Part shown: one piece after another, positions 52,865 to 61,227 of the stretch
Layout: each line of letters starts with the position of its first letter
Position numbering within the stretch: position 1 is the stretch's first letter
DNA from: an uncultured Desulfovibrio sp.
Lineage (GTDB): Bacteria > Desulfobacterota > Desulfovibrionia > Desulfovibrionales > Desulfovibrionaceae
DNA: 64,000 nt
Assembly: GCA_913063155.1 (NCBI GenBank)
Contig: CAJXYU010000002.1
Coordinates: forward strand, 1-64,000
Direction of reading: 5' to 3'
Made by a program: the position numbers and the translations under genes
The notes under the pieces: model-generated
What the model was told of the DNA's origin: nothing
Databases searched by the model: none
What the model saw: the letters and a program-made list of their open reading frames with translations, nothing else

Positions 52865-54058
52865 ATGAAAGATATTCTCATGCTTGCGGGGCGGAAGCCC
52901 TATCCTCTTGATGACGGCTGGAAAATCAGGACGTTTTTCCTGCTCAAGGCGCTGTCGAAACTCGGTGGGGCCGTGGATCTTCTGGTGTTTGATGAAACCG
53001 GCGGCAGGGAGGATTGTTCCGAACTGGAGAAGCTGTGCCGCCAAGTGGTGACCGTTCCCCGGGAAAAGGCCTATGGCTCCTTGGATCTGCTGCGTGGCCT
53101 GTTGTTCGCCACTCCGTTTTCGGTGCTCAACTACGAGGACAAGCGGTTTGCCCGGGCCGTTGAAGAACTCGTGACCAGAAACGACTACGGTTACATCCAG
53201 GTCGAGGATATAGTCATGGCCCAGTACGCCTGGAAGGAGGCCGATATCCGCAAGGTTTTGGACATGCATAATATCGAGTCCGAACTTTTGTTGCGTTACG
53301 CCATAAACACGGACAATCCGTTGCAATCCATGTACGCCCGGCTCACGGCCGAAAAGCTGGAACGTTATGAAATGCGCATGGCCGAGCGGTTCGATGCCGT
53401 GCTCGTCTGTTCGCCCGAGGAGCAGACCGCTCTGCGGCACAAGGGATTGAAGACCTCGGTGGACGTCATCCCCAACGGGGTGGACTGCGCCTTTTACGGC
53501 AACCAGAGCGGCAGGTCCAAAGAGGATGCGTTGGTTTTCGTGGGCAGCATGGACTACCATGCCAACATTTCCGGCATCCTTCACTTTGCCGACAGGGTGC
53601 TGCCGCTGTTGAAAAGCGTTCGGTCCGATTTGAAAATCTACGTGGTGGGTAAGAATCCGCCGCCGGACATCGTGGCCCTGTCGGACGAAAACCTGATCAT
53701 CACCGGCGCGGTGGACGACGTGCGTCCCTACCTGGAACGGGGGCTCATTTCCATTGTTCCCCTGCAGGTGGGCGGCGGAACCAGGCTCAAGATTCTCGAG
53801 GCCATGGCCTCGGGGTTGCCGGTGGTATCCACTCCGCTGGGAGCCGAAGGCATCGATGTGACCCACGGTGAAAACATCATGCTGGCCGGAACTGCAAAGG
53901 AATTCGCCGATCATGTCCTTCGGCTCTTGGACCATCCGGACCAACGGCGGGAATTGGCCGACAACGGCAGGAAGTTCGTGTTGGAAAACTACGACTGGTC
54001 CGTGGTGACCGCTGGACTCAAGGATCGGGTTGCCATTCTTTCCGGGGGGTATGTATGA
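52865..54058 (+). CDS. Glycosyltransferase family 4
   Basis: This 397-residue GT-B enzyme has an N-terminal acceptor domain (DILMLAGRKPYPLDDGWK) and a C-terminal donor domain with VDVIPNGVDCAFYG, VFVGSMDYHANISG and the donor motif QVGGGTRLKILEAMASGLP. It resembles the family 4 transferases of PEP-CTERM/exosortase loci. A retaining transfer from a nucleotide sugar is expected; the sugar is unknown. The start at 52865 places the GT-B N-terminus correctly. It is the first of four GT-B genes in a row. Confidence 0.9.
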   Translation: MKDILMLAGRKPYPLDDGWKIRTFFLLKALSKLGGAVDLLVFDETGGREDCSELEKLCRQVVTVPREKAYGSLDLLRGLLFATPFSVLNYEDKRFARAVEELVTRNDYGYIQVEDIVMAQYAWKEADIRKVLDMHNIESELLLRYAINTDNPLQSMYARLTAEKLERYEMRMAERFDAVLVCSPEEQTALRHKGLKTSVDVIPNGVDCAFYGNQSGRSKEDALVFVGSMDYHANISGILHFADRVLPLLKSVRSDLKIYVVGKNPPPDIVALSDENLIITGAVDDVRPYLERGLISIVPLQVGGGTRLKILEAMASGLPVVSTPLGAEGIDVTHGENIMLAGTAKEFADHVLRLLDHPDQRRELADNGRKFVLENYDWSVVTAGLKDRVAILSGGYV

Positions 54059-55215
54059 CCAGGGCTTTTCGCAACGGTTCCGGCAAGCTGCGCGTCCTGT
54101 TCGTCAGCTACTACATCGACGATCCGTCGGTTCCCGGTTTTGGTCCCAAGTATGAAAAGCTATCCGAGCGCTGGGAAGGGGATGTGTTTCACCTGACCCG
54201 TGAGGACGTGGACTACAAGGCCGGGGATTTCACTTTCCGGGGTTGCAGGTATCTTCGGAGCAATGTTTTTGCCCGCCAGTGGCACTACCTGAGATTCTGC
54301 CTGCGCAGGGCCGGGGAGTTGGAACCGTACGACGTCATCATCAGCTACGACCCCATGATCTGCGGGTTCATCAGTATGTTCCTGAAACGCAGGCTCAAGG
54401 TCCGGCTGCTGATCGAGGTCAACACCGATCATTTCTTCCGGCTGCCCTCCGAAAGCGGCGGCTTCAAGGACCGGGTCACCCGCTTGGTCAAGAAGGCCAT
54501 GATGCGGCTTTCCTTCAGTCAGGCCGACGCGGTCAAGTTCATCAACACCCGGCTGGCCGATGAGTATCGGCCAAGGTTCCATATGGCCGAAAACAGACCC
54601 TTGCAGGACGTCTTTTTTTCTTACATCGCTACCCAGGCCTTTGAGCCGGAGCAGGCGTCCGACGGGCGAAGCATTCTCATGGTGGGGCATCCATTCGTCA
54701 TCAAGGGCGCGGATGTGCTGCTCAAGGCCTTTAACCGCATTGCCCCTGATTACCCGGATGTGCAGCTGAAAATAATCGGCATGTGTCACAATCTTCAGGA
54801 CTATGAAGCTTTGGTGGACGACCCGTCGCGCGTAACCTTTCTGCCGGGGGTGCCCCACAGCGAGATAGCCGAACACTTCAGGCAGTGCCTGTTCTATGTC
54901 CTTTCGTCCAGGACCGAGGGCATCCCCCGGGTGCTCATCGAGGCCATGGCCTGCGGCAAGGCGGTTGTCGGCTCGCGTGTGGGCGGGGTTCCGGACGTCA
55001 TTGCGGACGGCGAAACCGGCCTGCTCTTCGAGTCTGAAAATGATGCGGACCTGGCTGAAAAGATGCGGCTGCTCCTGGATGATCCAGACCTGCGGGCCCG
55101 GTACGGAGAGGCGGGGTTGAAGCGGAGTAGGGAAGTCTTTTCTCCGGAAGTGTATGTGAATCGTTATTTTCAGTTCATGGATCGGGTGGTCGGGAACGAA
55201 CCCGGCGCGGCGTGA
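54055..55215 (+). CDS. Glycosyltransferase family 4
   Basis: This 386-residue GT-B enzyme has an N-terminal domain (LRVLFVSYYIDDPSVPGFGP), a linker near 190 and a donor domain with LMVGHPFVIKGADVLLKAF, VTFLPGVPHSEIAEHF and the donor motif SRTEGIPRVLIEAMACGK. It overlaps the preceding gene by four bases (ATGA) and is translationally coupled. Sugar specificity cannot be deduced. Confidence 0.92.
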   Translation: MTRAFRNGSGKLRVLFVSYYIDDPSVPGFGPKYEKLSERWEGDVFHLTREDVDYKAGDFTFRGCRYLRSNVFARQWHYLRFCLRRAGELEPYDVIISYDPMICGFISMFLKRRLKVRLLIEVNTDHFFRLPSESGGFKDRVTRLVKKAMMRLSFSQADAVKFINTRLADEYRPRFHMAENRPLQDVFFSYIATQAFEPEQASDGRSILMVGHPFVIKGADVLLKAFNRIAPDYPDVQLKIIGMCHNLQDYEALVDDPSRVTFLPGVPHSEIAEHFRQCLFYVLSSRTEGIPRVLIEAMACGKAVVGSRVGGVPDVIADGETGLLFESENDADLAEKMRLLLDDPDLRARYGEAGLKRSREVFSPEVYVNRYFQFMDRVVGNEPGAA

Positions 55216-55229
55216 GGAGTATTGAGGGA

Positions 55230-56420
55230 ATGGATATGCAGCACGACACGTTTCCCGCCATAGCGCACCTCAGCTTTTCCGGCGATTTCGGAGGCCGCGA
55301 AAAGGTGGCCGTCAGCTTGCAGAGGGGCATGCTTCGGGCCGGGTACGATTGTTTCCTGTATATGATCGTCGAGGAAAGGCTGGGGCCGGACCGCAACGAG
55401 AATTTGCTCCGTTCCCTGGGTGAGAAGAACGGCAACTGGCGTTTTTTTCGCACGGATAGACGTTTTTCCAGGGTGTTGCTCAAGGAGATCGGGACCTCCC
55501 TCAGAGAAGACGGTGTCAGGATCGTGCACTGCCATTGCTATAAGTCATTGTTCTATGCCCATTTGCTTCGCGCCTTGGGCATGACCAAGGCTGCTGTTTT
55601 TTACACCCTGCACGGGTTGGTGCTTCGCCCCGGCTGGTCTTCCTCGTTCATCAAAGGCACGCAGACCGTGGGCTTGAGGCTTTGCGACGGGGTCATCGGC
55701 TGCTCAAAGGAAATTCTGGAATCGAACATTGCGCCGGGTTGGGCCGGCAAGACCGCCGCCATCATCAACGCCATCGAACCTCCGGCAGAGGACTACGAGG
55801 ACATTGGGAGGATGAAGGTGGCCGCCCGGCGACGGTTGGTGGAACAATATGGCCTGGATGCGGACAAGCCCATCGTCATCAATGTGGGCAGGTTGTGCCC
55901 TCAAAAGAATTTTCCTTTGTACTTCAGACTAGTTGAGCGTTTTCTGCGTGAGAGCCCCAACGGGACCGAGGCCAATTATCTGCTGTTGGGCAACGGCGCT
56001 TTGGAGGAGGAACTCAGGGAAGAGGCGCGACGGCTCGGTGTGGATGACAAAGTGGTCTTTACCGGGTTCGTCCCGGACATGGCCGGTGTTTTCACCGGTG
56101 CGGACCTGCTGGTGCAGACCTCCATCTGGGAAGGAACGCCCATGTGCCTGCTGGAGGCCAATTCTTTCGGCTTGCCCGCCGTGGTTCCCGATGTGGGCGG
56201 CAACGGTGATGTGGTGGATGACGGCGGCAATGGCGCTCTGTTCCCGGTGGGCGATTTGGATACATTGGCGGAAAAGACCCGCGCCTATCTCGAAGACCCG
56301 TCGCTGCGGGAGAAACACGGCCGCAAGGCTTTTGAGCGGGTGAGACGGGATTTCAATATTGCGGACTGGGTGAGGCGACATGTGGATTTTTACGCCGACG
56401 TCGTCGGCAGGAAAGCATAG
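55230..56420 (+). CDS. Glycosyltransferase family 4
   Basis: This 396-residue GT-B enzyme starts with IAHLSFSGDFGGREKVAVSL (a Gly-rich acceptor loop) and has the donor-domain segments VINVGRLCPQKNFPLYFRLV, VVFTGFVPDMAGVF and the donor motif SIWEGTPMCLLEANSFGLP. GAGGG precedes the ATG at 55230; a GTG at 55212, overlapping the previous stop, is an alternative. It adds a sugar to the lipid-linked repeat unit; specificity is unknown. Confidence 0.92.
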   Translation: MDMQHDTFPAIAHLSFSGDFGGREKVAVSLQRGMLRAGYDCFLYMIVEERLGPDRNENLLRSLGEKNGNWRFFRTDRRFSRVLLKEIGTSLREDGVRIVHCHCYKSLFYAHLLRALGMTKAAVFYTLHGLVLRPGWSSSFIKGTQTVGLRLCDGVIGCSKEILESNIAPGWAGKTAAIINAIEPPAEDYEDIGRMKVAARRRLVEQYGLDADKPIVINVGRLCPQKNFPLYFRLVERFLRESPNGTEANYLLLGNGALEEELREEARRLGVDDKVVFTGFVPDMAGVFTGADLLVQTSIWEGTPMCLLEANSFGLPAVVPDVGGNGDVVDDGGNGALFPVGDLDTLAEKTRAYLEDPSLREKHGRKAFERVRRDFNIADWVRRHVDFYADVVGRKA

Positions 56421-56426
56421 GTGGAT

Positions 56427-57584
56427 ATGATGCGGCAGTCGGATTTTATACGCCCCATGAAGATTCTCCATGTCGTGTATTCTTTCGGTATCGGGGGGTC
56501 CGAGAGCGTGGCCAGAGAGGTCGCCATGTGTCTTCAGGAACGCGGCCATGTGAACATGGTGGTGGCTCTGGAACACGACGGGCCGCTCTCGGGTGAATTT
56601 CGCGACAGGGGCATAGCCGCCCACAGCGTCGGGAGAGCCGGGAAAAGCATGCTCCGGGCCATGAGAGACATGATTGGGGTTTGCAAGGAATTTCGGCCGG
56701 ACGTGATCCATACCCACCATATGTACATGCTTTTCCATACCGTGCCCGCCGCCGTGCGGGTCCGGGCGCCTATTGTGCATACCGAGCACGAGTTCTGGTC
56801 CCTGGATACGCGCAAGGGCCGGTTGCTCATGCCGCTTTTGGGCAGGTTCTGCGGCAGGATTACTGCGGTCAACGACGACACCGGCCGGTTCATGGCCGAC
56901 GAATTGAGGCTCCGGGAAGACAAGTTGGCCACAGTGTTCAACGGCATTGATCTGCGCCGCTTCAATGGCTCCTCCATCTTGTCCCGGCGGAGCCTGGGCC
57001 TGTCGCCCGGTGACAAGGTGGCGGTCGTCGTGGCCCGGTTGGAGCAGGTGAAGAACCACGACATGCTTTTGCACGCCTGGCAACGGGTTTGCAGAGCGGT
57101 CCCGCAGGCCAGGTTGCTGGTCATCGGCGAGGGCAGTCAGTCTGATATCCTGAAGCTGAGGAACGCCGAGCTGGGCTTGAACGGCAAGGTTATTTTTCTG
57201 GGGCCGCGCCGGGACGTGCACGATATCCTGCCTCTGGCGGATGTGGCCGTGCTTTCCTCCCGGGACGAAGGTTTGCCCATGTGTCTGCTTGAGGCCATGG
57301 CCGTGGGACTGCCCGTGGTATCCACGGACGTGGGCGGCGTGGGCAGGCTGGTGAAGGAAGGCGAGCACGGGCGTCTGGTGCCGGACGACGATGACGAGGC
57401 ATTCGCCCGGGCTGTTGTCGATCTGTTCGGAGACGGTGAGCGCGCCCGCGCAATGGGGCGGGCGGGATTATCCTTGGTCAAAGGAATGTATGATCTGGAG
57501 ACTTCGGTGGATCGCTATCAGGAGATGTATGCAGAGCTCGCCGGAATGAGCCGCTACGCCGAACCCAAGGCAAGTGGAGCGTAG
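56427..57584 (+). CDS. Glycosyltransferase family 4
   Basis: This enzyme of about 385 residues has the GT-B fold, with KILHVVYSFGIGGSESVARE at the N-terminus, VVVARLEQVKNHDMLLHAW and the donor motif SSRDEGLPMCLLEAMAVGLP. It is closest in style to the preceding transferase, and the pair could come from a duplication. It begins six bases after that gene's stop. With the other transferases the locus encodes one GT2 and four GT4 enzymes, suggesting a repeat unit of at least five or six sugars including the initiating one. Confidence 0.92.
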   Translation: MMRQSDFIRPMKILHVVYSFGIGGSESVAREVAMCLQERGHVNMVVALEHDGPLSGEFRDRGIAAHSVGRAGKSMLRAMRDMIGVCKEFRPDVIHTHHMYMLFHTVPAAVRVRAPIVHTEHEFWSLDTRKGRLLMPLLGRFCGRITAVNDDTGRFMADELRLREDKLATVFNGIDLRRFNGSSILSRRSLGLSPGDKVAVVVARLEQVKNHDMLLHAWQRVCRAVPQARLLVIGEGSQSDILKLRNAELGLNGKVIFLGPRRDVHDILPLADVAVLSSRDEGLPMCLLEAMAVGLPVVSTDVGGVGRLVKEGEHGRLVPDDDDEAFARAVVDLFGDGERARAMGRAGLSLVKGMYDLETSVDRYQEMYAELAGMSRYAEPKASGA

Positions 57585-57591
57585 TTGTTTC

Positions 57592-58176
57592 ATGAGGAAT
57601 TCGGTCAAAAGAATCGTGAGGTTGGTGAGCCTTGTCCTGGTGTCGCCCCTGGTGTTGTCCGTCTGGATAGGGGAACGCATGGGGAGCGGTGCCGTGTCGG
57701 GCTGCTCGCAGGCGCTGGCCTTCCTGCCCGGCATCGTGGGGCGTTATCTGCGGGCGGCGTTCTGCGCTGCCGTGCTGGATCGGTGCAGCGCCGACGTGGC
57801 CATCGACTTCGGGGTGTTGTTTCCTTACGCGCAGGTGGAAATCGACCCCGGGGTGTACATCGGCCCGTACAGTATCATCGCCGAGTCGGTCATCGGCAGG
57901 GACGTGATCATCGGCAGCTACGTTTCGGTCATCGGCGGGCGCCGAAACCATAATTTTTCGGATCTGGAAACCCCCATCCGTTTTCAGGGCAACAGTCATG
58001 AGCCGGTACATATCGGCGAGGACTCCTGGATCGGGAACCAGGCCATCATCATGGCCGATGTGGGAAAGAAGTGCGTGATAGGGGCGGGCAGCGTGGTGGT
58101 GGACGACATCCCCGACTATTCCGTGGCCGTGGGCAATCCCGCCCGGGTCGTCAGGGATCGTCGGGACGAGAATTGA
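57592..58176 (+). CDS. Hexapeptide-repeat acyltransferase, membrane-anchored
   Basis: This 194-residue protein has an N-terminal hydrophobic segment (IVRLVSLVLVSPLVLSVWI) and a left-handed beta-helix of hexapeptide repeats from about residue 75 (IDPGVYIGPYSIIAESVIGR, HIGEDSWIGNQAIIMADVG) ending SVAVGNPARVVRDR. It is of the WbbJ/LbetaH type that O- or N-acetylates sugars with acetyl-CoA; the family's active-site His lies in GRRNHNFSD. The start follows the preceding transferase by seven bases, with a weak ribosome site. It adds to the acetylation genes of the locus. Confidence 0.86.
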   Translation: MRNSVKRIVRLVSLVLVSPLVLSVWIGERMGSGAVSGCSQALAFLPGIVGRYLRAAFCAAVLDRCSADVAIDFGVLFPYAQVEIDPGVYIGPYSIIAESVIGRDVIIGSYVSVIGGRRNHNFSDLETPIRFQGNSHEPVHIGEDSWIGNQAIIMADVGKKCVIGAGSVVVDDIPDYSVAVGNPARVVRDRRDEN

Positions 58177-58229
58177 AGCGGGCGGATGCCCGCGAGTGCA
58201 ACGGAAGAGAGAAACGTCGGAAGGTGCAT

Positions 58230-59306
58230 ATGAAATCATTCTTTTCGGACAAGCGAGTCATGGTCACCGGGTGCTGCGGCACCGTAGGGAGCGAACTGTT
58301 GGCTCAGCTCATCGACAAGTACGAGGTGGGCGAGGTCATTGGGCTGGACAACAACGAAAGCGAATTGTTCTTCACCGAGCAGGCCTGGAGCAGAACCAAA
58401 GGCGCTTCGTTTTTTCTGGCGGATATACGAGATCAGCACTCCCTCTCCGAAAAGATGGAGGACGTGGACATCGTGTTTCATTCGGCGGCCTTCAAGCATG
58501 TTGGCCTGTGTGAGAAATCGCCCATGCAGGCCGTGCAGAACAACATTTTCGGAGTGCAGAACATCATTGAGGCGGCCACCGGCCAGGGAGTGGAGCGGGT
58601 CATCTTCACCAGTTCGGACAAGGCCGTGAACCCCACCAATGTCATGGGCACTTCCAAACTCATGGGCGAGCGGCTCATGACCGCGGCCAACAGCAACGCC
58701 CGCAACGGCAAGAGCAAGTTCGCCTCCACCCGGTTCGGCAACGTGCTCGGTTCGCGCGGTTCGGTCATCCCCATCTTCCGCGAGCAGATCAGGAAAGGCG
58801 GCCCGGTGACCCTCACCGACGATTCCATGACCCGCTTCATCATGAGCATCGAACAGGCTGCGGAACTGGTCATCGACTCTTCCACCATCGTTCAAGGCGG
58901 CGAGGTCTTCATCACCAAGATGCCGGTGATTCGCATCCGCGATCTGGCCGAGGTCATGATTCGGGAACTGGCCCCGGTCTACGGGCACAAGCCGGAGGAT
59001 GTCGACATCACCGTCATAGGCGCCAAGCCGGGCGAGAAGATGTACGAGGAACTCATGAGCGTGGAAGAGACGCGGCGTACCCTGGAGCTGGAACGCTATT
59101 TCGCCGTGCTTCCCGCTTTCACCAGCATATACCGGGCAGTGGAGTACGAATACCGAGACCTGTTGAACGAGGATGTCGTCAATCCGTACCATTCGGGCAA
59201 CGAGCAGGCTTTGGACCATGAAGGCGTGCTCGGATTCCTGGTGGACAACGGCCTGTTGGCCGATTTTGAAAGTTCGCAACACCCGGATGAACGCCATTGG
59301 CCATAG
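58230..59306 (+). CDS. UDP-GlcNAc 4,6-dehydratase-type SDR (PseB/CapD-like)
   Basis: This 358-residue extended SDR has the NAD-binding VMVTGCCGTVGSELLAQL, VFHSAAFKHVGLCE, the active-site SSDKAVNPTNVMGTSKLMGE (with Met replacing Tyr in the YxxxK, as in PseB/FlaA1), and FASTRFGNVLGSRGSVIP. These enzymes convert UDP-GlcNAc to a 4-keto-6-deoxy sugar, with or without C5 epimerisation. The DegT aminotransferase at 46781 could aminate the product. GGAAGG precedes the ATG at 58230; the preceding in-frame sequence is not family-like. The next gene follows after 15 bases. Confidence 0.92.
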   Translation: MKSFFSDKRVMVTGCCGTVGSELLAQLIDKYEVGEVIGLDNNESELFFTEQAWSRTKGASFFLADIRDQHSLSEKMEDVDIVFHSAAFKHVGLCEKSPMQAVQNNIFGVQNIIEAATGQGVERVIFTSSDKAVNPTNVMGTSKLMGERLMTAANSNARNGKSKFASTRFGNVLGSRGSVIPIFREQIRKGGPVTLTDDSMTRFIMSIEQAAELVIDSSTIVQGGEVFITKMPVIRIRDLAEVMIRELAPVYGHKPEDVDITVIGAKPGEKMYEELMSVEETRRTLELERYFAVLPAFTSIYRAVEYEYRDLLNEDVVNPYHSGNEQALDHEGVLGFLVDNGLLADFESSQHPDERHWP

Positions 59307-59321
59307 GGAGGAAAGGCAAGA

Positions 59322-60470
59322 ATGAACATACTGATACTCGGAGGTGACGGATATCTGGGGTGGCCCACGGCCATGCATCTTTCTGCGAGTGGGCATGAGG
59401 TCACGGTGGTGGACAACTACCTGCGCCGCAACATCTGCCGCGAAGAGAATTCCGAGGCGCTGTACCCGGTGCCCAACCTGCGGAAAAGAGTGGATCTGTG
59501 GCAGGCCAGGTCCGGTTATGCGGTCAGGACCTTTTTCGGCGACCTGGCCGACTGGGATTTCGCGGCAGAGGTCTTCGACAAGACACGGCCGGACGCGGTG
59601 GTGCACTACGCGGAACAGCCGTCCGCCCCGTATTCCATGCTCAGCCGCAGGGCCGCGTCCCTCACCCTGAACAACAATCTTCAAACCACGGCCAACGTGA
59701 TCTTCGCAGTACGCGAATTCTGCCCGAGCGCCCATATCGTCAAGCTGGGAACAATGGGCGAATACGGCACGCCCAACATCGACATTGAAGAAGGATGGCT
59801 GGAGGTGGAGCACAAGGGGCGCAGCCATAAATTCCTCTATCCGAGGCAGGCGTCCAGCCTTTACCACACCACCAAGATCATGGATACGGATCTGCTCTGG
59901 TTTTATGTGCGTACCTGGGATCTGCGGGTCACGGACCTTATGCAGGGACCGGTCTACGGCGTGTTCACGGACGAGACCGGCGAGGACGAATCCCTGTTTC
60001 CGTTTTTCAACTACGATGAGTTGTTCGGCACCGTGGTCAACCGTTTCGCAGTGCAGGCCGTGGCCGGATTCCCGCTTACGGTCTACGGCAAGGGCGGCCA
60101 GACTCGGGGCTATCTGAACATCAGGGATACGCTCAACTGCGTGCGCCTGGCCCTGGAGAATCCTGCGGAGAAAGGCATGCTCAACATTTACAACCAGCTT
60201 ACCGAAACATTTTCGGTCAACCAGTTGGCGGACATGGTTCAACGCGTGGGTAAAAGTCTGGGCCTGGACGTGACCATCAACAGCGTTGAAAATCCGCGCA
60301 AGGAATTGGAAGAACATTATTACAATCCTGCGCACACCGGGCTTCTCGACCTGGGGTTGGAGCCCAACTTCATGACCGACGAGGTGCTGGCCCAACTCAT
60401 GGAACTCATACTTAAGCATCGCGACCGCATTGATCACGACGTCATCTTCAGGGGGGTCAAATGGGCATGA
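59322..60470 (+). CDS. sqdB: UDP-sulfoquinovose synthase homologue (SQD1/SqdB)
   Basis: This 382-residue protein is a full-length homologue of SQD1/SqdB, which makes UDP-sulfoquinovose from UDP-glucose and sulfite using bound NAD. Seen are GGDGYLGWPTAMHLS, YAEQPSAPYSM, KLGTMGEYGTPNIDIEEG, LYHTTK and VYGKGGQTRGYLNIRDT. The catalytic residues of the plant enzyme (Thr145, Tyr182, Lys186) have counterparts at Thr144, Tyr181 and Lys185. The usual role is sulfolipid synthesis in photosynthetic membranes, but the position inside an exopolysaccharide locus points to a sulfonated sugar in the polymer or a glycan, as proposed for archaeal Agl3. No SqdX-type lipid transferase is adjacent. Confidence 0.92.
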   Translation: MNILILGGDGYLGWPTAMHLSASGHEVTVVDNYLRRNICREENSEALYPVPNLRKRVDLWQARSGYAVRTFFGDLADWDFAAEVFDKTRPDAVVHYAEQPSAPYSMLSRRAASLTLNNNLQTTANVIFAVREFCPSAHIVKLGTMGEYGTPNIDIEEGWLEVEHKGRSHKFLYPRQASSLYHTTKIMDTDLLWFYVRTWDLRVTDLMQGPVYGVFTDETGEDESLFPFFNYDELFGTVVNRFAVQAVAGFPLTVYGKGGQTRGYLNIRDTLNCVRLALENPAEKGMLNIYNQLTETFSVNQLADMVQRVGKSLGLDVTINSVENPRKELEEHYYNPAHTGLLDLGLEPNFMTDEVLAQLMELILKHRDRIDHDVIFRGVKWA

Positions 60471-60577
60471 ACCGGCTGATCACAGGAGGCTGCGGCTTTC
60501 CGGGGCGTAACCTGTTCCACGCACTTCTGGCCGAAGGTGAACACGGCGGCTGGAGAAAACCATTGAATGGTTCATGA
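60467..60577 (+). pseudogene. Remnant of an NAD-dependent sugar epimerase gene with internal deletion
   Basis: From the ATG at 60467, overlapping the previous stop (ATGA), 36 codons read MNRLITGGCGFPGRNLFHAL then LAEG, the N-terminus of an extended SDR epimerase, before a stop. In another frame from 60550 the text LEKTIEWFMKKQ resembles the usual epimerase C-terminus (LEKTIEWF). About 280 codons seem lost between them, with a frameshift at the junction near 60540. The ancestral gene was probably coupled to the sulfoquinovose synthase gene. Confidence 0.68.
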
Positions 60578-61194
60578 AGAAGCAGGACGTCATGGGTGAG
60601 TACACGGAAATCAGGAACAAGCAGGCAGCAAAGACCTGGGAGGAAACGCTGACAGCCATAGCCGCCGATCTGTACCGCTACGGCGGAGCCCAGGGCGCCA
60701 GCGCATTCCTCAGGACCATGCGCGCCGAAGACGGGCTCAAGCTCATGGTCTATAAAAGGCTGGCCGTATTCTTCCGCAGGGTCTTTCCTCCGCTGTATCT
60801 TCTGTTCCGCCTGCTCTTCAATGCGGTCTGCCGCCGGTGCTGCGTGGCCATGTCCATCAACCTCAGGACCGGCATAGGCATCTACATCAGCCATTGCCAC
60901 GGCATCACCATCAATGCGGGCTGTGAACTGGGAGACAACATCAACATCAGTCAGAATGTGACCATGGGCCAGGCGAACCGGGGAGAATATAAGGGCGTAC
61001 CCAGGCTGGGCAGCGGGATATACGTTGGACCGTGCGCCACCATCGCCGGAGGGATAACCGTCGGCGACAATGCCCTTATCTCCGCCAACAGCCTCGTCAC
61101 TCGAGATGTCGGAGAGAATTCGGTCATGCTGGGAGTGCCCGCCCGGCGTGTATCCGGAGAGGGAACAAAGGGGTACGTCGATTTTATGGTATGA
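60574..61194 (+). CDS. Serine O-acetyltransferase-like hexapeptide acetyltransferase
   Basis: This 206-residue protein has a helical N-terminal domain (residues 20-95) and a hexapeptide beta-helix (GIGIYISHCHGITINAGCEL, NINISQNVTMGQ, SGIYVGPCATIAGGITVGD) ending SVMLGVPARRV. It resembles CysE/WcaB-type acetyltransferases with the active-site His in ISHCHGI. In this context it probably acetylates a sugar of the repeat unit. Its first codons arise from the end of the deleted epimerase gene, so the true start may be the ATG at 60592, where the protein proper begins. Confidence 0.85.
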   Translation: MKKQDVMGEYTEIRNKQAAKTWEETLTAIAADLYRYGGAQGASAFLRTMRAEDGLKLMVYKRLAVFFRRVFPPLYLLFRLLFNAVCRRCCVAMSINLRTGIGIYISHCHGITINAGCELGDNINISQNVTMGQANRGEYKGVPRLGSGIYVGPCATIAGGITVGDNALISANSLVTRDVGENSVMLGVPARRVSGEGTKGYVDFMV

Positions 61195-61227
61195 TCCGAG
61201 ATTTGGCCGTCCAGCAAGGGAAAAAAC

